Of a stretch of 64,000 bases of DNA, positions 36,401 through 45,400 are shown piece by piece. How positions within the stretch are numbered: position 1 is the stretch's first letter; each line of letters opens with the position of its first letter. The translations under genes and the position numbers were made by a program. The notes under the pieces are model-generated. The model worked only from the letters and a program-made list of their open reading frames with translations. It was not told the origin of the DNA and ran no database searches. The DNA is from Scolanthus callimorphus (Eukaryota; Cnidaria; Anthozoa; Actiniaria; Edwardsiidae): NCBI GenBank assembly GCA_033964015.1, contig CM066914.1, positions 16,633,637 through 16,697,636 of the forward strand. Reading direction: 5' to 3'.

Positions 36401-39400
36401 TCCGTCCAGTACAAGTGGTCTGTACTGATATCGATAGCCAGTCCATTTGGCCAAGTTAGGCCGCCGCCCTTTACTAGTATTCGTCGGTTAGTGCCGTCCA
36501 TGTGCGCCAATTCGATCTTGGCAAACGATCCCCAATCACTCCACGCTAGTATGCTAGAAATGGAAAACAAGAATATTCGTTTAATGTGTCACAGAGCCAG
36601 TGAAATTAGTTCGTTTGCGGGCGTAGCAGGTTTCTGTGGCGTGTTGTAGGCATGGACATCGCGCGAACGGCTAAAATTGTCCAACAAATATCGAACAAGA
36701 TCAACATGTCCATGTAATAGTAAAAACATGGTTGCCTTAGAGCGGACGTTTGGACATGACAATGCAAATAATATAGGAATCCTTACCCTTTTTGTGGATG
36801 TAGTACTATAGCTCTAGGACTGTTGACTTTCCTTGAGAACAGCACCTTGCTAATGGAGCCATTCAGAGACGCGACCGCTACCTCGTGTGTATCCACATCT
36901 GTCCAGTACACGTTCCTGCCAAGCCAGTCAAACGCGATGCCATCAGCATTCCGTACCGACCGTACTACCAGCTCCAAACCACGCCCATTTAATCCTATCC
37001 GACTGATGTTGTCCCGGATGACGTCCGTGAAGTAAATCTGCTGCTCTCGCGCATCAAAGTCGAGTCCCACAGCATTCCCAAGGCCCAATATAGGTGGAAT
37101 GACGTCGCTCTTGTCATTGCCATCCAGGGAAATGCCACAAATTTCTGTTTTGCGTGCAAATATTAAAAAGGTGTCCATTTCTATGCAGGTTTTGTTGTCC
37201 GCTGACAAGCGGTAACCAATAGCGCAACGACAAGCACAGCCACCCCGAGGGGTCAGTAGACAGAGTTGCTGGCACCCGCAGTTGTCCCGCGCGCAGGGGT
37301 TTGGTCCCGCGGGTTGTCGGGATGGGTGATAGACCTGTAGATCCATAGGCTTGGCCAAGCCGTGCTGGAGAATGGCAGTGGCGTTTCCTGTGAACTTATT
37401 GACTCTCACGACAGCGTGACGCATCCAGTCCGAGAAGTATAACTCGTTCCTATATAGTGTGATAGCGAATGGGTGAGCAATGTCTGGTCGACCGACTATC
37501 TTACGCCTATTGCGACCATCATACGCCATAGCACCTATATAATCGAGATGGGCGTCGGCCCAATATAGAGTCTTGAGTACGTAGTCAAGTGTTATGGCGT
37601 TAACCCAGTACACGTTACCCTTGGCTAATAGCATACGGTTGGTACCATCCATGTGTGCACGCTCAATACGGTGTGCCTCCCAGTCGGTCCAGAACAGATA
37701 GCTGACAAGAAAAAATAATTATAGAGCGGTTTTCAAATGAGTACCGAAAAGTAATTGCCCAAGTCTTCGTACTTATATTACTCACCCCTCAAGTGGATCC
37801 ACAGCGATCCCGCGTGGTTTAGAGAGGTCAGTGGTAACAAGGGAGGAGCGGTACGATCCATCTAGCTTGCTGACGTATATCCTCTTGCCCGAGCTCTCTA
37901 CAAAGTACAAGTTCCTGCCGATCCAGTCCACAGCCAACCCATCAGGGATTGCAAGGCCAGTGCCGACTAGAAGCTCTGGCTACATGACAAAAAACAACAT
38001 TGTCAGACGCTCATGTCTACACGGTGATTTCCAAGCAAGGGACGAAGTCAATGCCCTCTTTATTGAACTAATAAGGGAAGGGAAACAAGCATGACAGGGC
38101 TCGAAATTACGCCCGGTACTGGCGCTAATACGGCTAAATTCTGGACCTTTACACCAAACTATTTTCATTAGCGCATCAATTTTATAGGTTTGTCGCTAAT
38201 GCATTTCCTGGATTTTCGGGATTTGCGTCTTAATTTTTAATGGCAGGTACTCCCTGACCCTCCTGATTTTGATGCCTCATACCAACGGTACCTGTATCAA
38301 CATCAGGAGGGGGAGGGGGGGGGGGGGTATGGGTACCTGGTGCCGGCCGCTACCCCTTCAGTCCAAAATAGGAAGTGCTTTGGCCGCCTTCTTCACTAGT
38401 AAACAAGCTGAAGGGAGCTCAGGTCCACTTGCTTGAAGTTTTTTTTTCAATGCTATATAAAACCCTACTGGGACCCATGGCTATCCATGTGAATTCCGAA
38501 CCCTTCCCATGCGTGTGCCTTGGGAAATTCAGCTTTTCCCATGGATGGGTTTCCCTGGGACTAATACGGGTAATCCAGATCTCACCATTACATAACTCCT
38601 GTTATCCACCGTGGGGTAGTCACTGCGGTAGATTGCGTTATCAGACACGTCAGTCCAGTAGATCTTTCGGTCACGCGCGTCAAAGTCGACGGCAATGGCG
38701 CGTGACAGATTCGATAGGACAGGTTCGTACTCCGTTCCGTCAAGAGCGATCCATCGGATGTCTTTACGATTGGCGAGAAGCAACCGAGGCATTCCAGGTC
38801 CTAACAAAAGACATGTAGTACAATCAAAGCTCTAGTAAGTGACCACCTCAGGAAAAGAAAATTGTGCGTCGTTTCTCGACTGGCATTTTTTATACACAAA
38901 TCACCATGCACTCTCATTTGGTAGTCTCTATAGGGCATTGCACTAGCCTAACCTGTGAGCCTGCGAGCCGGTGGGGTTTTTCGGATATTTGATTTTTTGG
39001 CGCGCGGGATTCCTGTGTCGCGGGAGACCACAGGAAACCCGCGCGCCCCCCAAAAAAATCCGACAAAACCCACTGGAGAGTCGGCACGCAGGCTAGCATT
39101 GCATCAACTGTAGACACTCTTGTTGTCTGTTAGTGGCCCTAGGGGCATTTCACTATTGCAAATGATATATCATTTTTAAGTGAGTTCGAACCACAACAAA
39201 CATACAATTTAATCTCAAAGCATATTAGACATTGCACTATAAGCCAGTTCAGAGTTTAAGGAATTTCGCGAATTGATCTCTGTCGGACCAAAACAGAAAT
39301 TCATAAGAGAGATTGTATGGCGGTCTTGCATAAAAATAAAGCAATAAAGCCCGTGACTTACCTACAGGTCGACATGTCCGTGGTCTCTCCAAAATATAAC

Positions 39401-42400
39401 CTGCTGCACACTTGCACTTGTACGTGCCAAGAGTGTTATAACAAAAATGATCACACTTGCCAACAGTACTGCACTCATCCACGTCTGAGGAAAACACATT
39501 CACTAGTAGTCAGGCACTACTGTGAGATGCAATTAGTCTGCATAACATATCCTATGTAACAAATGTTCTCTGATTTTCCGTGGTATGTCCTCTTATATAC
39601 CACGGAATGACATAATAAAGTGGTACTGGTCACACCACAGAAAATCAGAGGACATTTGTTTTATACCAAACAAGAAGGCAAAATTAGATGCAGAAACAGC
39701 GCGCGCACGACCAAACGATTTTACGTGCGCGCATCCAAACAGTGTTTTCATTGGTTCTTTTTAGCTACGGCCTTGACGCATTTATACTTCAGCTCGTTGC
39801 ACAGACATCATAAGTAGGACGGCTGTCTAGCCAAGCTAGTATTGTGCCAACTCTACCTTTACACGTTAATCCATCTTTGCCGATCTTGTACCCAGGATGA
39901 CAGTAGCATTCCGCTCCTTTAGGCGTCTGACGACAAAGCTGGGTGCAGTTCATCTTACGACAATCAAAGTTTACTGTAGGGATTGTGAAATCGAATTAAT
40001 GTTACTATACTATGTTTGTAAAACTTCTCACAGGGTGTGGCATAGACCCAGGGGACTTCCTCTCGAAATATACAGGATCCTTTGTCAGGAAAATTACTTC
40101 CAACCTTTGCATGCCTTGTTAGCAAACAGGGTGTGGCCAAATAATTTTTAAACTTAAAAGTAGGCCACCATTAGCGTAAGTTACCCAAAGGGATAGCAGA
40201 CCACTCTTTTGATATCTGACCACTACAAGACAGCAGGACTTATTTTTTTATACCCTAAGGTATAGTAGGCCAACCATCTCCGTGTATTTTTAGGTGGTCC
40301 CTAAAAAAAAGGTGGTCCTAAAAAAAAGAACATCTTTCCTCAAGAGGGAAAAGAATATCAGCCAGACTCACAGCAGTGTGATCCCTCATCTGAGTTGTCC
40401 CTGCAGTCATTCTTGCCATCACAAACACGGGTGAGATGAATACATCGTTTGGTGCCAATACATCTCCATTCGTCAGGTCTACATGTATGTGGGCCTACAA
40501 TAGTACATGCAACAAGATGCTAACACATCAAAACGCATCAGGTCTACATCATGACCTAGCACTCCAGTGGGAGTTTGCCAAAGGTATGGGATTTTTTTAG
40601 CCCAAAGGAGACAAGTCATACAGTCTAGCTTCGATGTCCTTGGTGCCTGAGAAGATATCAAACTACAGCAACTGTATAATCGTATCCCTTCCTGCTGCAG
40701 GCTTCTGTTACTCACCACATTTTTGTTCATCACTTCCATCTTGGCAATCCTTCTCACCATCACACTTCCACTTCTTGTTGATACAAGTGCCATCTGAACA
40801 CTGGAACTCCAGCTTTATATTACACTGCTTCGATGCTGAAAAAAAATCATAAACTTGTTATTTGGATAACCTGTCAGAAAATTAAGGTGATGAACAAAAA
40901 TGTTTTTGTTCCATGACATGCAGTTTTAGGCTTTGAGGGAAAAACAAGCAACATCAATCCAAACTTGCAACAGCAACAATGTTACACAGCAAGTTGAGTG
41001 ATGTTGTGTCTCGTTTTCCTGCCATAAAGAACCATTGTTTTTCCATGTAGCCTTCTACTTACAGCAATTTGATGGCTCATCAGCACGATCTCCACAATCA
41101 TCTTCCCCATCACAGAGCCAGCTCTTTGGTATGCAGATCCCATTTGGGCACTTAAACTTGTTGGGAGCACATGAACGAGGGTCTGATTAGATAAGAATAA
41201 TAGCAATGCTGTGATTAATGAATTATATAAAGAGTCTAAGTTATGGCCCTGGCTAGAAGAAAGCTGTGAGAAATCTGCTGTAGCATAGCTTTGTCTTTGC
41301 AGTCTTTTGGGGGCTAAAAAAGAGCCACACCCATTTTACTATCCTTAGGGGTGAATTTCATTTTTCATGCAGAGCTCCACCCACTTTTCTATATTATGCA
41401 TGTGAGTCCCAAGCCCAAGGGAGATAAAAATTAATAGGAAGCAGCCTCCCTATTAATTATGACCAGATTCCTAACTTCTAATATTGAACAGGCAATGCAT
41501 TGTTCCTAAACATAATAATTTGTGTATTAATAAAGTTAAAGTTGAAGTTGCTTGACGCATCCACTAACCCACACCAAAAGTATCTGAATCAACTTACGAC
41601 ACTGCGCCTCATCAGTGAAGTCTCCACAGTCATTATCTCCATCACACACCAATTTGGCATTAATACACCCTCCATTGGCACAGGTGAAATCATGTGGAGC
41701 GCACGTGTGGTTACCTACAAAGACATAGCTGCTCAGTCAGATAATAATTATACTTGAAGAAGAAAAAGGAGAAGAACAACAACAACAACAAGAAATTCTA
41801 GAGGGGTGGGTGGGTGGGTGTGCAGGATCATGATCAAATGCCTTTTAATTTCCATACAATCACTGTAATTTTCACTGGAAATTCCAACAGGGTGCAGGGT
41901 TTTCTTGAATCACACATTGTAAGAGAAATAAGAAAATTTCAATTCCTTCAATGCTTTTATAGAATTACAAATTTTACATTCCTTTAATTAACTATAACTT
42001 TATTAAGAAAAAATCATCCAACAAGGGTTTCACAGCCAAGAATCTCCAATATGTAACGGTACCCTGAATTTGTGCATGGAAATTAATTGTGAAAGTCTGG
42101 GATTTTTTCTATGTTCACTATTTTTTCTATGTTTGTTCACTATGAGTGAACAAACATAGTTTACTTTCATCCCTTTTATTTCAAACCTGTGAATCCTAAA
42201 CATGAGAAAGTCATCAGATCTCCATACATACCACAGTTCTTCTCATCACTTCCATCCTCACATTCTTCCTCATTATCGCACAGCCATTGGGTGGGGATGC
42301 AACGAGAACTGTTTTTGCACTTAAAATGTGTACTGGCACAAGTCACAGGAGCTGGAAATTATAGCAGCAGTGTATTAGCTTTTCATTCGATTAAACCATA

Positions 42401-45400
42401 CAAAGTTCAAAGCACACTACACTACACTGGCGCATCTGAAGAATGCAGGAATAATACCGGTAGATAGTAATACAATTGTTTAGGTATTTAATGTGGTGTT
42501 GCTTGAGCAGTTTCTTGTAACAGTGAAATGACATGAAGCAGAGTATCCAATAGTAATGGTGCAACACAGAACCTTGCCTTCTCATGAACATTCAGCCAAT
42601 CACATCATGTGAAATGACTGATCGACCAATCAAAATGCACAGCACAGTATAATACCTCCATGATGCAACACAGCACCAAACAAGTGGTAAATTTTTCACA
42701 GTCGTACACACTCTACTCTATTGGGTCATAAGAAATGTGCTCTTTTGGGTCAGCATCAGTTTATACAGACTGTAATCGTACCTTGAATTGCCTCCTACAC
42801 AGTCACTTGCATGTCGTTCATTTCTGGGAGAAAGTGAATCGGGGGACATGCAAGCGGCTGTTGTTGTAGGACTGGCAATACCCTGAAGAACTCAAAACAG
42901 AAACCAACTTTAATTAAAGTTCTTATTTCACTCAGGCCTTACCACATCCCTCCTCATCAAAGCCATCAGGTTTGCAGTCCCTCTCTCCATCACATTTCCA
43001 TGACAACGGTACACATTGATTGTTGCACTTGAACTGTTGAGCAGAGCATGACTTGTTGGCTGCAAAAGATCATAAAAAATAGCCATAAAAAATTTAGCAC
43101 AAAAAGCTATAATAAAAATAATATACATTTTGATGAAATGTGTGGTTCCAAAAAATATCCATACGCCCCCAACAGAAGGTGTTGAAAAGTGCCCACCCCA
43201 CAAACTTTTCATTATTCTTTATAAACAAGATCATATCAATGGCCTTTGCAGCCATAGAGGTATAACAAATTTGTTATTATAGGTACTTAAAAAAAAGATT
43301 TTAGGAAGGAGGTTCTGCAGGGCAAAATAAAAATTATTGACAATTGCAAAGTAAAGGGAAACTATATTATTATGTCTGCCCAAATACATCATGCTGCAAA
43401 CATGCATGACATAATGGAACTTGCACAAAAATCTTAAATATTTTAAAGTCTTGTGCACACTTGCGACATAACAACATCAGAAAATTATAGCACAAACAAA
43501 ATTTTGTGGTTTCAAAAGTCCAACATAAGATTGCATTGGTCATGTAGTCTGACTAATGATGATCCATGGAAAAATATTATTTCAATTATTTTCCCATGCT
43601 TTTTTATGCTGCAACGTAACGTCCTTATGTCATTAGTGTGTACTGGGCTTACCGGTAACCGTGCATAGCAAATCGCAAGATCAAACAATTATTAATCAAT
43701 AAAATGCAAAACACAATTGACAATGGTCCCTCTTAATAGGGTTATTGCTGTCCTAAGGGCATGCATAACACAAAAACATGAACCTTGGCTCTTTGTCAAT
43801 GTTTTAAGACATGGCGAGCAACAGTGTTTGTGTGTTTAGATTTTCTTCTATAAAATTTATGGACAACATTGTGCATCATCTAGTAACTGTGTCATCACTA
43901 CAATGGATACTTAGCAGGCAACCTCATGCTGTGTTTGTTAAATTAACTAAATTATAGAAAAGAGAAACAAAGCTGTTTCACTGGCTCATGTATTTTACAT
44001 ATTTTACAATGTTCATGCTTAGCATAAAACACCATCTAAAAATCAATACTGCCTTAAATAATTACACTGGAACAATGGAATCTTTTTGTGTAAAACAGGT
44101 AGTATATCAAAAAATAGCAACCAAATGTTGTGCAATAATATAAATATTGGCCCTTTAAAAGGAATATACTTATGCAGAAGAGTTTATTATTCCAATACAG
44201 GCCAAAGAGCATGCAGGGACAGAATGTAAGTACAAAATTTAAGACATAATACCACTTTGCCATTCAGCTATGATTTTACTGTCAGAGTACTTTGGGTTAG
44301 ACCGGCCTCTCAATGATACGCTATAGATAGACAAGTGACAGCAATTGTAGTTAAAACTTAATATTACTAAGTTGGGATCTGTGTGTGATGATGATGATGA
44401 TGATGGCACAGAATGCAAGTAAAGTATTGTACATACCACACCCCTTCTCGTCACTATTATCTTTGCAGTCATAATCTTGATCACAGCGCCATGACTTGTG
44501 CACACAGGATCCATCATCACATTGGAACTCCTGAACATCACAAGGTCGACCTGGAACATCAGCAGTAAAAAAAACCTGGTTATTTGTCATATTAATTTAG
44601 GGATTTTTGGGGGTCCAAAAAATTGGCCTGGGAGTTTTGGGGGGCACAAATATCTAGCCTGAGAGTTTTTTAAGGTAATTTTTTTGGAATCTCAAATTCG
44701 GTCATGGGATTTTTGGTATGGGAATTTTGTTGTGTTTGTCAAATTTCATGCCTCATTTGAAAGGCCGACTCGGTCTCAAAGAAATTTGCTCTGAAACTGT
44801 CACGAATAAGAACAACGTTGTATCTGATTTTTTACTACCATCCTGATAAATGACCTTGTACAGCGTTCACAAAGTTCCCTTTTTTAATCAAAATACAACA
44901 GATGTCTTTTCTGCAGCTTCTGTACAGTTTGAAAAGACGCGCCATTTTGTAAACTTGTTAAAGAATATACTTCTTTCAACAGGCTGACCTCTAGAAGAGT
45001 GCTCAGTGGTTTTATGTGAAAAAGAGACGGACGTAAAAAAGGAACAGAACTCCACACAAGTCCAAGTCAAAACAAACAGAACCTCCCAAGCACGTGTGTG
45101 CATCCTCTGTTCGAAGCCGCTCGTGGCGAGTGTGGTTGGGAAACCTTATCCGTTGAATGCAACACGTTTTCTTGGCTGATTACAAAATTTATACATCCAA
45201 CACTATTTAGCAAGTAGCAAACATTTGTTAATTCCTGTCATTTTTAAAAAAAACACCCTATAAATCTTGGTAAATGTCGTGCGGAGTGATATAGTAAACA
45301 CGAGAAGGACGACGTTGATTACCCGCCAGCCAACTCGATAACATGTCGAACAGGGCAACACGATAATCTCAACGAAAAACCTTCTGCAGTTTCGTTGATA

